Part shown: in pieces, positions 38,216 to 47,703 of the stretch
Numbering within the stretch: the stretch's first letter is position 1
How the letters are laid out: each line of letters opens with the position of its first letter
Origin: JAIRVZ01 sp031553415
Lineage (GTDB): Bacteria; Bacteroidota; Bacteroidia; Bacteroidales; Azobacteroidaceae
Reading direction: 5' to 3'
DNA length: 64,000 nucleotides
Assembly: GCA_031553415.1 (NCBI GenBank)
Contig: JAVBLO010000006.1
Coordinates: 1 to 64,000, forward strand
Program-made: the position numbers and the translations under genes
The notes under the pieces: generated by a model
Told to the model about the DNA's origin: nothing
What the model saw: only the letters and a program-made list of their open reading frames with translations
Databases searched by the model: none

Positions 38216-39471
38216 TTTTCATGGTTTAGATAGTCAAGTTTGTATTCATCCGGAAAAGTAACCATCCTTCGTTCTTCAATTGCCTGATATCCGAGCAAAC
38301 ACAAGGCGCTTGCATAATAACCTTCTTCTGCTATTAATGGAGGTTGTTTTTCCGTAATCACAGCCTCGGCAAAAGCATCCAATAGTAAAGAAGTGCCATC
38401 GCCCTGAGGTTTTTTTCCTGCAAGGTATTCCCCTTCATTTTTATTGGCAGTCTCTGGAACCCAGCTGGGACCGGCAAAAGATACATTATCGAAAATTTTA
38501 TGTTCTATATCATTTACCAATTGCAGGAACGCAGGTGCTGGGGCAATGTCTTCAAAATAATATTTACCGATTTCCGGTTCGATAGTTCCTTTGCTTCCCA
38601 AAATCTGTTCTTCCAACCCATAAAACTTGTTTGAAATCACAGAATCAAAAGTTATCTTCCTGCCATCATCAAATATATAAATACAGTTTACATTATCATC
38701 CACTTCACGGCCATCTTTCCAGTAAGTGATAGCGCCATGCCCCATTACTGCGTTAGGTATCAATCTTGTAGCCCATGTACCAATCTGTAATTGGTGACAA
38801 GCCAATTCTGTCATTAAGCCCTTGGAATATTCTTTGTATAACCGCCAATTGATAAACCGCTCCAATTCCGGAGAAAGAACCGGACGCCGCCAGTCATTAT
38901 TCCGGAACCAGAAAGTACGAATGGCTTCCACTTCCCCGAAAACGCCCTGATGCACCATTTCCATCGCCTTGATGTAGCGGGGATCGAACAGGCGTTGCTG
39001 ACCTACAAGAAATACTTTTCCCGAAGTCAGGTAACGTTGGTACATCCGGTAAGTTTCTTCAATGGTATATCCTAATGCCTTTTCGCAATACACATGTTTG
39101 CCGGCATCAAAAGCATCCATTACCATTTGAAAATGCCTGTCTAATGGTGTGGCAACAATTACTGCATCAACAGATTTGTCTTCCAGCAAGCGACGATAGT
39201 CATGATAAACTTTGGCTTGTGGTGTTATTTTCAAAGCTTCATCTATGGAAGGTTGATAAATGTCGCAAATAGCAACAATCTCAACCTTAGGATTCTTCAC
39301 TATGAAAGACATCAAAAATCGTCCCCTGGAACCGGGACCAATTATTCCTATGCGAGCCTTATGATTTACCGTATTTTTCGTTTCAGAAAAAACTGAAAAC
39401 CACGGACTGGTTGCCAACAGTATACCGCTACCTGCGATACCAAAGTCTTTCAAAAATTCGCGTCTATCCAT
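38212..39471 (-). CDS. Exported Gfo/Idh/MocA-family oxidoreductase
   Basis: The ATG at 39471 shares its A with the TGA of the upstream gene; the codon before it is TTG. The product of 419 residues has a twin-arginine-like leader (DRREFLKDFGIAGSGILLATSP), a Rossmann nucleotide-binding domain starting ARIGIIGPGSRG (about 38-50) and the GKHVYCEKALG motif with the catalytic lysine (about 128-138). The C-terminal alpha/beta domain completes the family fold. It probably oxidises a sugar or glycoside with NAD, working with the sibling gene and the broken DUF1080 gene. Confidence 0.87.
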   Translation of the reverse strand: MDRREFLKDFGIAGSGILLATSPWFSVFSETKNTVNHKARIGIIGPGSRGRFLMSFIVKNPKVEIVAICDIYQPSIDEALKITPQAKVYHDYRRLLEDKSVDAVIVATPLDRHFQMVMDAFDAGKHVYCEKALGYTIEETYRMYQRYLTSGKVFLVGQQRLFDPRYIKAMEMVHQGVFGEVEAIRTFWFRNNDWRRPVLSPELERFINWRLYKEYSKGLMTELACHQLQIGTWATRLIPNAVMGHGAITYWKDGREVDDNVNCIYIFDDGRKITFDSVISNKFYGLEEQILGSKGTIEPEIGKYYFEDIAPAPAFLQLVNDIEHKIFDNVSFAGPSWVPETANKNEGEYLAGKKPQGDGTSLLLDAFAEAVITEKQPPLIAEEGYYASALCLLGYQAIEERRMVTFPDEYKLDYLNHEK

Positions 39472-40895
39472 CAAAGTTTGTAAAAATCTTCCCAGCCTTT
39501 GCGGGGTGCCGTACTTATCAGCATCTGATTAGCGGCATCGTTATTTGTAATTTGTTTTGTTTCCCGATCGAAAAGCAATTTGGCATTCAACCGTTGCGCC
39601 AATACTCCCAGACAGAATACCTGACACAAAGGCCCTGCAATGCTGAAAGGTGAACGTGTCCGTTCTTGTCCTTTACACGCTAAAAGGAAATTGGCATAAT
39701 GATTGGAAGGACTTTGCGGCACTTCAGGAAGCTTTGATTCCATTTCTTTGGCTTTTTCTTCCGGAATAATCGACAATGTACTACCATGGCTTCCTCCCTT
39801 AAATGTTAATTCCTCACTGTAAATTATTTTACCGGGATTTAATTTCGAAGGTTGGATTTGTCCGTTTGTGGGAGGTGGAATATTCGGGTCGAGTTCCACA
39901 TTTCCATAACCGGCAGGAATAGGTGGTAAATTATCGATACCATCATACCAGGTTATATCGCATGCCGGCATACCATTCCTTCCGGGGAATTTAAACAAAA
40001 TAGTAGATGAATAAGGGAAAAAGAATTCATTATGTCCTTTAGCATAAAGCATATTTACTTCTGTAGGGAGACCTAAATTTAAAAATTCATGGGCAGTATC
40101 AATGATGTGAGCACCCCAATCGCCTAATGCTCCCATACCGAAATCGTACCAGCAGCGCCATTGACCATTTATATAATCGTGATTGTAGTCGTGGAAATAT
40201 TCAGTGCCTAACCAACAATTCCAATCCAGAGTAGATGGAACCGCTTCGGCCGGAGGAAAATTTTTTATATTGGAATCAAAGCTATGCCAGCGGCGTGGAT
40301 TATTCATGTGAGCCGTAATTTCCGTAACATTCTTGATGATACCAGCTTCTTTCCATGCTTTGAATTGAAAATAATTTGCTTCCGAATGCCCCTGGTTACC
40401 CATTTGTGTTACGACGCCATACTTTTCGGCGGCTTTCATCATCAACTCCACTTCATTGAATGTATGTGCCATCGGTTTTTCTACATACACATGTTTGCCG
40501 AGGGACATTGCCAACATTGTAATGGGAAAGTGGCTATGATCAGGGGTTCCTATACAAACCGCGTCGATTTTGTTGCCCATTTTATCAAACATTTTCCGGA
40601 AATCCTGAAAACATGGAACATTTGGGAACATTCCTTTAACTTCCAATGTTTGGGGGGCTCCCATATCTACATCGCAAAGTGCAACAATGTTGCAGTGACC
40701 GGTTTTATAAAGATCTTTGATGATGTCTCCTCCCCGGTTACCAATTCCAACACATGCCAGATTTACCTTTTCATTCGGTACTATTTTCCGAATCTTAGAC
40801 TTGCCGGTTTTTTGCTTTGCACTTAAATCAAATCCGCCCACTAACAATCCGGTTGCCAATAGCGAACTATTTCTAAGAAAATTTCGTCTATTCAT
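39471..40895 (-). CDS. Exported Gfo/Idh/MocA-family oxidoreductase (Tat leader)
   Basis: The 474-residue protein begins with a twin-arginine leader (MNRRNFLRNSSLLATGLLVGG, shortened here to NRRNFLR plus hydrophobic run). It continues with a Rossmann fold (VNLACVGIGNRGGD, about 44-57) and the KHVYVEKPMAHT motif with the catalytic lysine (about 135-146). The longer C-terminal domain (about 190-474) has WNCWLGTEYFHDYNH, DFGMGALGDWGAH and FKGGSHGST stretches typical of the secreted Bacteroidetes/Planctomycetes subgroup. It is the first gene of the sugar-oxidation operon, under a probable LacI-type operator. Confidence 0.88.
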   Translation of the reverse strand: MNRRNFLRNSSLLATGLLVGGFDLSAKQKTGKSKIRKIVPNEKVNLACVGIGNRGGDIIKDLYKTGHCNIVALCDVDMGAPQTLEVKGMFPNVPCFQDFRKMFDKMGNKIDAVCIGTPDHSHFPITMLAMSLGKHVYVEKPMAHTFNEVELMMKAAEKYGVVTQMGNQGHSEANYFQFKAWKEAGIIKNVTEITAHMNNPRRWHSFDSNIKNFPPAEAVPSTLDWNCWLGTEYFHDYNHDYINGQWRCWYDFGMGALGDWGAHIIDTAHEFLNLGLPTEVNMLYAKGHNEFFFPYSSTILFKFPGRNGMPACDITWYDGIDNLPPIPAGYGNVELDPNIPPPTNGQIQPSKLNPGKIIYSEELTFKGGSHGSTLSIIPEEKAKEMESKLPEVPQSPSNHYANFLLACKGQERTRSPFSIAGPLCQVFCLGVLAQRLNAKLLFDRETKQITNNDAANQMLISTAPRKGWEDFYKL

Positions 40896-40931
40896 GATAT
40901 TTAACTTGTAAATTTAAGAATCATTGCAGAC

Positions 40932-41018
40932 TATTTGGTTTATAAGGTTTATAACATTATCCGTGCACGTAAACAACTTAATAAACATTAAAAATCTTGT
41001 GACTTTATAAACCAAATA
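40932..41018. promoter_or_regulatory. Inverted repeat with central CGTGCACG upstream of the oxidoreductase operon
   Basis: TATTTGGTTTATAA (40932-40945) and TTATAAACCAAATA (41005-41018) are perfect 14-nt reverse complements 59 nt apart. Between them lies CGTGCACG (40962-40969), a palindrome with the central CG-type symmetry common in LacI-family operators. A second GGTTTATAA copy follows the left arm. The site is 37-123 nt before the oxidoreductase start and downstream of the LacI gene, so LacI-family control is likely. Confidence 0.5.
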
Positions 41019-41153
41019 AATGAGTATACAACATATATAGAGATGATTTGAATTGTCAAGTCGTAAAGTTACATGAAAATTTGAATAATCAAAACTAAAT
41101 TCCGGTTTTTCGAACTATCTTTTCTAAATCTGAGTTTATCTTCCACTCACTTA

Positions 41154-42215
41154 TCATGCATTGAAATTTGTAAATAAATCAACATTTTCTTTGGTAATTA
41201 TATCAATGGGCATATAATTTTCAAATTTAGCTTTTTGCCCATATATCAAAAACTGGAGTAGGGCTTCCATGGCCATAAAACCTTGCTGATCGGGTCTCTG
41301 GCACAATAAATAATGGATGGATCCTTCTTTGAGAGCTTGAATATTAGCATCTGTCAAATCCATGCAAACAAATTTCAGGTCATTCAAATTTCTTTTTTTC
41401 AAATAATCAATAATTATGTTACCCCTGGAATTCAACACCACAGCTCCCTTTACATCCGGATTCTTTTCAAAAAAATCACCGATCAATTCGTCATTTTGTC
41501 TTGTGTCAATAGCAGAATATGGAACACTGTATATTTTGTTACATAATTTATTTTCTTCATAGAATGCTAAAAAACCAGCTTCCCGCAGAATTGTTATATT
41601 GGCGCTTTCATTTCCGGTATGCATCGCTCTAAGAAGTGCAACTCCCGATCCGGGAGGAACTAACTGGTGAATTAATTTACACATTAAATAACCGCAAACA
41701 TGTGGGTCTGCAACAAAAAAAGCCAATGGAGAAATTCCTTCAATCATGGAGTCTACAAGAACATGTGGAATATTCATACCTGATAGTTTATTTACCAGAT
41801 AAACAGTCTCATCCCTGAAAGTAGGACCAATAATAACTGCGTCAGGATTAAGCCTTATTATTTCTTCAAACGTTTTGCGGCAAGAGAAAAGGTCGAATTG
41901 GTTGTAAAAACAATATTGTATGGATATTTTTAATCTGTAATATTTATCCATGGCTTTTTGAATACCAGTCACAAAAGCATCCCAATATTGCCCTTTCTCA
42001 TATTGAGGAATTGTAATAACAAATTTATATTCTCTTTTTAAGGTAAGTGCCGACACATGAATATCGGGTTTATAATCCATATTTTCTAAGGCAGCTTCGA
42101 TCGCTTTCCTGCTCTCATCTGATACATTTCCCCGATTATGTAATACCCTATCAACAGTTCCAGTTGATACTCCGGCTAATTTAGCGATATCTTTTATTCT
42201 GATTCTCTCCGACAT
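41154..42215 (-). CDS. LacI-family transcriptional regulator
   Basis: The 353-residue protein has the LacI HTH at its N-terminus (IRIKDIAKLAGVSTGTVDRV, about 5-24, then LHNRGNVSDESR), followed by a periplasmic-binding-protein-like sugar domain (about 65-340, FVITIPQYEKGQYWDAFVTGI). It should bind DNA in the cytoplasm and respond to a sugar or sugar-like ligand. It is upstream of and in the same direction as the oxidoreductase/DUF1080 genes, with a palindrome-rich gap of about 260 nt between, which points to local control of that operon. Confidence 0.9.
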   Translation of the reverse strand: MSERIRIKDIAKLAGVSTGTVDRVLHNRGNVSDESRKAIEAALENMDYKPDIHVSALTLKREYKFVITIPQYEKGQYWDAFVTGIQKAMDKYYRLKISIQYCFYNQFDLFSCRKTFEEIIRLNPDAVIIGPTFRDETVYLVNKLSGMNIPHVLVDSMIEGISPLAFFVADPHVCGYLMCKLIHQLVPPGSGVALLRAMHTGNESANITILREAGFLAFYEENKLCNKIYSVPYSAIDTRQNDELIGDFFEKNPDVKGAVVLNSRGNIIIDYLKKRNLNDLKFVCMDLTDANIQALKEGSIHYLLCQRPDQQGFMAMEALLQFLIYGQKAKFENYMPIDIITKENVDLFTNFNA

Positions 42216-42311
42216 ATTACCTAATAATCAATGTTTAATAACACTTTTTTCACAAAGGTAATTCAAAAATAAAAACACACAAACTTTGTTGGAAATCTGA
42301 AAAAAGACTAT

Positions 42312-42319
42312 TACTTTTG
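42312..42319 (+). promoter_or_regulatory. Candidate -7 box for the M48 protease gene
   Basis: TACTTTTG matches TAnnTTTG, and TTGG lies 19 nt upstream as a weak -33 element. It would give a long leader of about 165 nt (to 42488) with no recognised riboswitch. Confidence 0.5.
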
Positions 42320-42488
42320 CACCACAATTGGGGACTGTTTAATAAATTATCTTTAACTCAGCTTGTTAGTGTATTTGACAGGCTTCAAAGTTTTAAAGAA
42401 AATGTAATGTAAGAGGGACAACACAATATTTTGGGGGCAGTTGTTTCTCTTTTTTATTTTATAATTTCAGATACAACATCACACAACC

Positions 42489-43727
42489 ATGGAAAAAGCA
42501 CTATTGTACTTTATCATTGTTATTATTGTACTCAACTTTACTTGGGAGCAAATTTTAAATTTCCTGAACAGGACAAAAATGAGTCCTGAAATTCCCAAAG
42601 AATTAGTTGATATTTATGATGAAGATCAATATGTCCGGCAACAAGCTTATCAAAAAACAAACAGCCGTTTCGGGCTTATTTCCGGAGGCTTTTCTTTTGT
42701 TATCATATTAGCAATGCTCTTATCCGGCGGATTTGGCTACTTAGACAGTTTGGTCAGGCAAATCACTGGAAATTTCATTCTCCTGCCTTTAATATATATC
42801 GGGATTCTTGCATTGGCCGGACTTATCATCAGTATTCCTTTTGCCTGGTATGATACATTTGTTATCGAAGAAAAATTCGGATTCAACAACTCCACCAAAA
42901 AGTTATTTATTACAGACATCCTGAAGCAATTGATGCTTACTTTTATAATCGGAGGAGTGATATTAACAGCTATTCTGTATTTTTACAAACACACAGGAAG
43001 TTGGTTCTGGATATGGACATGGATTATCATATCTCTTTTTTCAGTGCTTATGAGCATGTTTTATTCCCAATGGATCGTTCCGCTTTTCAACAAACAAAGG
43101 AAGTTGCGTTCAGGAGAATTGCGGCAAAAAATAGAAACCTTTGCATGGAATGCCGGATTTGAATTCCAGGATATTTACATTATGGATGGCTCAAAAAGGA
43201 GTACTAAAGCCAATGCTTATTTTACCGGCTTAGGTGAGAAAAGGCGGATTGTTCTATATGATACGCTGATAAAAGATTTGGAAGAAGATGAGATTTTAGC
43301 TGTTTTGGCTCATGAAATCGGACACTTCAAGAAAAAGCACATCCTGCAATCATTAATAATATCAGTCATATCAACCGGTATCACTCTCTTTATTTTATCT
43401 TTATTCTTAGACAGTCCTATTTTATCACATGCATTGGGGAGTGATATTCCATCATTTCATTTAGGATTGATAGGTTTCTCTTTTTTATTTGCTCCCATCA
43501 CTGAAATAATGGGCTTAATTACTAATTATATTTCCAGAAAAAATGAATACGAAGCTGATAGTTTTGTAAAAAGGTTCAAGTTACAGAATGCTTTAATCAG
43601 CGGGCTCAAAAAGACTGCTACTAAATCTTTAAGCAACTTAAATCCGCATCCGTGGTATGTGTTTTGGCATTATTCGCATCCAACACTTTTGGAGAGAATT
43701 AGAAACCTTAATTCTCCTGATCATTAA
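42489..43727 (+). CDS. M48-family CAAX-protease-like membrane metallopeptidase (Ste24p type)
   Basis: The 412-residue protein has the Ste24 layout: an N-terminal helix, three to four membrane segments by residue 200, a zinc motif HEIGH (His275, AHEIGHFKKKH), two more membrane segments (about 295-345), and the third zinc ligand region NEYEADSFV (about 353-361). It should cleave peptides at the inner membrane; in bacteria the usual role is quality control or processing of membrane and lipoproteins. It ends inside the end of the opposite-strand bactofilin gene (20-nt overlap). Confidence 0.9.
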   Translation: MEKALLYFIIVIIVLNFTWEQILNFLNRTKMSPEIPKELVDIYDEDQYVRQQAYQKTNSRFGLISGGFSFVIILAMLLSGGFGYLDSLVRQITGNFILLPLIYIGILALAGLIISIPFAWYDTFVIEEKFGFNNSTKKLFITDILKQLMLTFIIGGVILTAILYFYKHTGSWFWIWTWIIISLFSVLMSMFYSQWIVPLFNKQRKLRSGELRQKIETFAWNAGFEFQDIYIMDGSKRSTKANAYFTGLGEKRRIVLYDTLIKDLEEDEILAVLAHEIGHFKKKHILQSLIISVISTGITLFILSLFLDSPILSHALGSDIPSFHLGLIGFSFLFAPITEIMGLITNYISRKNEYEADSFVKRFKLQNALISGLKKTATKSLSNLNPHPWYVFWHYSHPTLLERIRNLNSPDH

Positions 43728-44064
43728 TCATCGTACAAGTTCCATTAAAAACGGCGCCCGGCTCAATTTCCATGGTTTTGGTATAAGCGTCTCCTGAATA
43801 AACAGCGGTAGATTTAAGCACCAGTGCTCCGGATGTTTTTATCGTGCCCTGCAATTTCCCCAACAATTCGGCATTGGCACAAATAACCTGGCCATTAACA
43901 GATCCTTTAGTACCAATGACTATTTTCCCATTGCAATTAATAATGCCTTCAACAACACCATCAATACGGAAATCTTCTTCTGCTTTAATTTCTCCCGTTA
44001 ACACAGTTCCTTCTGCAAGAGTATTATGAACTCCAGCTGTTATAATTTGTTTTGCTTTTAACAT
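43708..44064 (-). CDS. Bactofilin (polymer-forming cytoskeletal protein)
   Basis: The 118-residue protein is a single bactofilin domain: a short N-terminal tail and right-handed beta-helix repeats (GTVLTGEIKAEEDFRIDGVV, then EGIINCNGKIVIGTKGSV, NGQVICANAELLGKLQG). Bactofilins polymerise without nucleotide at the inner membrane and help place wall enzymes or shape the cell. Genes for wall hydrolases often lie nearby, but none does here. Its end overlaps the end of the M48 gene. Confidence 0.88.
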   Translation of the reverse strand: MLKAKQIITAGVHNTLAEGTVLTGEIKAEEDFRIDGVVEGIINCNGKIVIGTKGSVNGQVICANAELLGKLQGTIKTSGALVLKSTAVYSGDAYTKTMEIEPGAVFNGTCTMINDQEN

Positions 44065-44185
44065 CGTAGTTTTGTTTTCAAAAGTAAGTGATGAACAAAA
44101 ATAATATAAGTTTGAAAGGAAACAAAAAGTTTTCGGAATTTATTTGCAAATTTGCAGGAAGAATTCGATTCAGGTTCTATTTGAA

Positions 44186-44260
44186 TTTGCCAATAAAATA
44201 ATATGCAATATGCCAATTGGTTTTCTTACATATTAATTGGCATATTATTTTATTCGCAAA
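44186..44260. promoter_or_regulatory. Large hairpin just upstream of folB
   Basis: The segment 44186-44218 pairs with 44235-44260 over about 25 bp (arms rich in AATAAAATAATATG and CCAATT) with one mismatch and a 7-nt bulge (CAATATG) in the left arm. The right arm ends 19 nt before the folB ATG. No T-tract follows. It could be an RNA structure in the folB leader or a protein-binding inverted repeat. Confidence 0.55.
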
Positions 44261-44279
44261 TTAATTAAAGCATTTAGCA

Positions 44280-44633
44280 ATGGAAAGTTCAATACGGCTC
44301 AATAAAATGCAATTCCACGCCTTTCACGGGGTAATGGAACAAGAACAAAAAGTAGGTAATATTTTTATTGTAGATTTGGAATTACAGGTAGACTTACAAA
44401 AAGCATCTGAAACAGACGAATTATCTGATACGGTAAGCTATGCAGATATTTATGAAATAGTTAAATGCGAAATGGAAATTCCGTCTAAATTATTAGAATA
44501 TGTTGCCGGAAGAATCTTGCGAAGAATAAAAAAAGAATTTCCTTCAATACAAAAGGTCAAAATATGTCTGGCTAAAAAAAGACCGCCGATAAGAGGAGAA
44601 CTCGAATCGGCGGAAATTATACTAATCGGATAG
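44280..44633 (+). CDS. folB: Dihydroneopterin aldolase
   Basis: The 117-residue protein has the tunnelling fold pattern of FolB: IRLNKMQFHAFHGVMEQEQKVG (shortened; active-site Tyr is replaced by Phe in FHAFHGV), the SDTVSYADIYEIV motif (about 49-61) and LAKKRPPI near the C-terminus with the conserved lysine. It converts dihydroneopterin to 6-hydroxymethyl-dihydropterin for folate synthesis in the cytoplasm. It is alone, 1 nt from the end of the convergent TPR gene. Confidence 0.88.
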   Translation: MESSIRLNKMQFHAFHGVMEQEQKVGNIFIVDLELQVDLQKASETDELSDTVSYADIYEIVKCEMEIPSKLLEYVAGRILRRIKKEFPSIQKVKICLAKKRPPIRGELESAEIILIG

Positions 44634-44634
44634 A

Positions 44635-46308
44635 CTACTTCATTTTACTTATAGCATCCAAAATCTGTTTGGCTGTTTCATTTTCCGGATCTAAGGCCAG
44701 CACCTTCTGGAAATACATCTTACAAGTAGCATTATCTTTCTGCAGGTAATAATAATAACCCAGGTATCTATAACATTCTATAAGATTACGGTTTCTTGAT
44801 GTACTCTCAGGCGAAGCTTCCAATTTTGTAGCACATTGTTCATAAAATGGTTTTGCCAAACCAAGAGAAGTTTCCGGGTCAAGGCTTGCATTTGTACGGG
44901 CTCTCCAGAAATATCCCAAATAAGTTTCCGGCGATCTTTCTACTACCTGGGCAAAAACAGAATCTGCCTGCAATAGATAACCTCTTCTTAAAAGGCTGTC
45001 GGCAGCTAATTGCTCTTTGGTTTTAGGAGCAAGAACATCTTTTGTGACAATACCCTGGTTACCTGCATTATAACAAGTACGGCCAAAGTTGAAAACATCC
45101 ATCAAGGTAGCATTCTTATCGGTTTCTATAAATTTCTTGTAAAAAATTACTGCATTGGCATAATTCTCTTCCTTTTCGTAAGCAACTGCCAAATCTTTTG
45201 ATATATCCGTTTTAGCAGGGTCGATACTTAATGCTTTGTTATAAGCTTCAATAGCGCCTTTTGAATTTTGATTTTTATCCAATAAACGTCCATAATATAT
45301 ATAATCCTGAGCAATCAAATCATCTTGTGGACCTGCCTGGATAAATTTTTCAGCTTGTTCCAAACCTAGAGGATATCTCTCCAGTTCATAATTATTATAA
45401 AATTGCAAACGACGCATAACGAAATTCTGAGGTTCTTTTACTAATACCTTATTTATCTCTAACAACGAATTCACATAATCTTTTGTAAAATAAAGCAAGG
45501 AAGCATAATTTATTTGTTGTTTGGTTGGTACTCCCGGTATGGTAATAAACTTGTTGTAAGCCTCAATAGCCTTTATGTAGTTATTTTTCTTATAATAAGT
45601 ATCTCCCAATTCTGCATAGGCAGGGATATATTCAGGGTCTACCGCCAACAAACGATTCAAAATATCCAATGCTAAATCTGGATTGATAGTTTTATACACA
45701 CGGGCTTCTTTCAAATAAGCAACCTTATCGTTTGCATCAAATAAGATTGCATTTTCATATCTAGCACAGGCATCGCCCGATTTTCCTTGCGACATTAACA
45801 TATCGCCTTCAGCAACATAAATTCCGGAATAATTTTTTTTTACACTTCTTGCCTTATCCAACACTTCTTCTGCTTTGTCATATTGTTTTACATCAATATA
45901 TGCTTCTGCTACAGAAGTGTGTATAGCAGGATCTTTTTTAGCAAAACCGATCGCTTTTTTGAAAAGATCATTGGCTTGGTTGGCATTATTATTCTTCAAA
46001 GCCAATTTACCTTCACCGATGTAAGCATAAGGATATTCCGGATCAGTTTGGATTGCTTTCTGGTAAAAGTAAGCTGCAGAATCTAATTTTTCGGTAGCTG
46101 CATAGCATTCTCCTATGTAATAATAACTTTCTGCTAAGTCGGTTCCCTGATTTTGATTTAAATGTTGATTAAAGTAAATTTTTGCAGCATCATACAATTC
46201 TGCACGATAATACTCAATTCCTTTTCCATTACCAGCAGCAAATACACTTGCAATACAGAAAAAAGCGATTGCTGCAACTGCCGGTATTTTTTTCCAATTC
46301 ATTTTCAT
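44635..46308 (-). CDS. Exported TPR protein of the Ton cluster
   Basis: The 557-residue protein has a signal peptide (about 1-25, ending VFAAG) and TPR repeats over nearly all of its length (for example AESYYYIGECYAATEKLDSA and YAELGDTYYKKNNYIKAIEA). TPR proteins at the end of Bacteroidales ExbB-ExbD-TonB operons are common and are taken to work at the periplasmic side of the Ton complex. It begins 27 nt after the PstS-like gene. Its specific partner is not known. Confidence 0.82.
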   Translation of the reverse strand: MKMNWKKIPAVAAIAFFCIASVFAAGNGKGIEYYRAELYDAAKIYFNQHLNQNQGTDLAESYYYIGECYAATEKLDSAAYFYQKAIQTDPEYPYAYIGEGKLALKNNNANQANDLFKKAIGFAKKDPAIHTSVAEAYIDVKQYDKAEEVLDKARSVKKNYSGIYVAEGDMLMSQGKSGDACARYENAILFDANDKVAYLKEARVYKTINPDLALDILNRLLAVDPEYIPAYAELGDTYYKKNNYIKAIEAYNKFITIPGVPTKQQINYASLLYFTKDYVNSLLEINKVLVKEPQNFVMRRLQFYNNYELERYPLGLEQAEKFIQAGPQDDLIAQDYIYYGRLLDKNQNSKGAIEAYNKALSIDPAKTDISKDLAVAYEKEENYANAVIFYKKFIETDKNATLMDVFNFGRTCYNAGNQGIVTKDVLAPKTKEQLAADSLLRRGYLLQADSVFAQVVERSPETYLGYFWRARTNASLDPETSLGLAKPFYEQCATKLEASPESTSRNRNLIECYRYLGYYYYLQKDNATCKMYFQKVLALDPENETAKQILDAISKMK

Positions 46309-46335
46309 AATGTTCTTATTTTATATTTGTTAAGT

Positions 46336-47289
46336 TTAGTGAGGAAATTTATCATTGACATTCACAATGTTAATCGGCTGGGTTGCAGGCACAATTCCTG
46401 ATTTCAAAATAATACGTTGGCCCCTGTCGCTTGTTACGAACGAAGCAAAACCGGAAGACAACCCGTTTTTAGGATCCGATAATAAAATGTAAACATTCCT
46501 TGTCATTGGATAGTTACCCAGTGCAATATAAGCCTGATAAGGTTCAAAACTGTTGAATTCGTCGGGATTAGCATAGTGGCCAACCGGCAACACTTTTATT
46601 TTATCACTAAAACTCAGGTTTGTAGTATCATTCTCATTATTTATCCAATTGACACCAATGATTCCAAGCGCTCCGGGTACTTTAGCAACCATTTCAAGAA
46701 CTTCCTTATTGTTCTTCTGGGCATATAAATTTTTAGATAATTCCTGTCCGCCACAAATAGAATCAATGGCATAACGAACCGTGCTGGAGTTCGGATTGTC
46801 AAACATAACTTCTATTTTACCTAATTTGGATTTAGGATCTAATTGTTTCCATTCTGTAATTTCACCGGTTAAGATTTTCTTTACGGTTGGAACACCGATA
46901 ACAGATTCTTTATTTTCCTTATTCACTATCAAAGCTATCGCATCAACTGCAAATTTCAATTCCCTGACCACCATGTTTTTATTTGTAAAAGCAGCCCGTT
47001 CTCCTTCTGTCAGTCCTCTGGTAGTAACCGCTAAGCGAACACTGTCTTTCATCAAAAGCTGGATTGCTTCGACTTCGTCCGTATATATAGGGTTGATTGA
47101 AGCCATGGGATAAAGGGATTCAAAAACATTTATTTCCGACTGGATAATTGGCTGGAGACATTGGTCACAAGCTATTGGAACCATTCCTGTAGTTGTAGTA
47201 TCCTGCCATTTTGTAGACTTAGGCGCTTTACTACATGAAGAAACAACTAATAAAATTGAGATCAACAGCAACCAGACCGAGTTTTTCAT
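46336..47289 (-). CDS. PstS-like substrate-binding lipoprotein
   Basis: The start is taken at the ATG at 47289, which begins a lipoprotein signal (LLLISILLVVSSCSK, Cys near residue 18). The mature part is a periplasmic-binding-protein type 2 domain of the PstS/phosphate-binding-like family (ILTGEITEWKQLDPKSKLGK, about 150-170, and FASFVTSDRGQRIILKSGIVP at the end, shortened). No PstCAB transporter genes are adjacent; its place in a Ton operon is a Bacteroidales theme. Phosphate binding is therefore not certain. Confidence 0.83.
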   Translation of the reverse strand: MKNSVWLLLISILLVVSSCSKAPKSTKWQDTTTTGMVPIACDQCLQPIIQSEINVFESLYPMASINPIYTDEVEAIQLLMKDSVRLAVTTRGLTEGERAAFTNKNMVVRELKFAVDAIALIVNKENKESVIGVPTVKKILTGEITEWKQLDPKSKLGKIEVMFDNPNSSTVRYAIDSICGGQELSKNLYAQKNNKEVLEMVAKVPGALGIIGVNWINNENDTTNLSFSDKIKVLPVGHYANPDEFNSFEPYQAYIALGNYPMTRNVYILLSDPKNGLSSGFASFVTSDRGQRIILKSGIVPATQPINIVNVNDKFPH

Positions 47290-47473
47290 ATATAATTTTT
47301 CTAAAATGAATGTAACAATTTTACACTGCAAATAAAGCAAATATTTTTCAATTTGCAGGTTTTTTAATGCTACTTAGTGTTATTTAGTGTTATCAGGATA
47401 CTAAATAAATCAAGTTTTATCAATGCAAAGGTAATGCAAAAACAGCTTATTATCATGTTAATTTAGGTAAAAT

Positions 47474-47698
47474 CTACCTGTTCAGGAATTTCCTCACAGC
47501 TCTGTAGATTCTGAAAATACCATATACACCTAAAAGTATCCCTAATACCAAACGAATATTTTTATCGGAGACTGCATCTTCAAAAATCCTGGTAAAAAGT
47601 AAAATGTACGACATGCATAAGTATAATAATGACATGGCACATTCAAAAATATATAAACCCGTGTTTTGACCGGGTTCCTTTCTATTTTCTCTCTGCAT
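47474..47698 (-). CDS. Small two-helix membrane protein
   Basis: The 74-residue protein has two hydrophobic helices (about 15-37 and 48-64) separated by a charged loop (RIFEDAVSDKN) and a basic C-terminus. I do not recognise a named family. It lies between tonB and the PstS-like gene in the same orientation, where small hypothetical membrane proteins are frequent in Bacteroidales. The role is unknown. Confidence 0.65.
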   Translation of the reverse strand: MQRENRKEPGQNTGLYIFECAMSLLYLCMSYILLFTRIFEDAVSDKNIRLVLGILLGVYGIFRIYRAVRKFLNR

Positions 47699-47703
47699 TT
47701 TTT

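Noticed and set aside
40284..40826. Long plus-strand frame (180 codons) opposite an oxidoreductase gene
   Set aside because: Shadow frame; the minus-strand protein has all family motifs.
42320..42488. Riboswitch or small RNA in the long leader of the M48 gene
   Set aside because: No conserved riboswitch core or strong stem was recognised; only a long leader can be stated.
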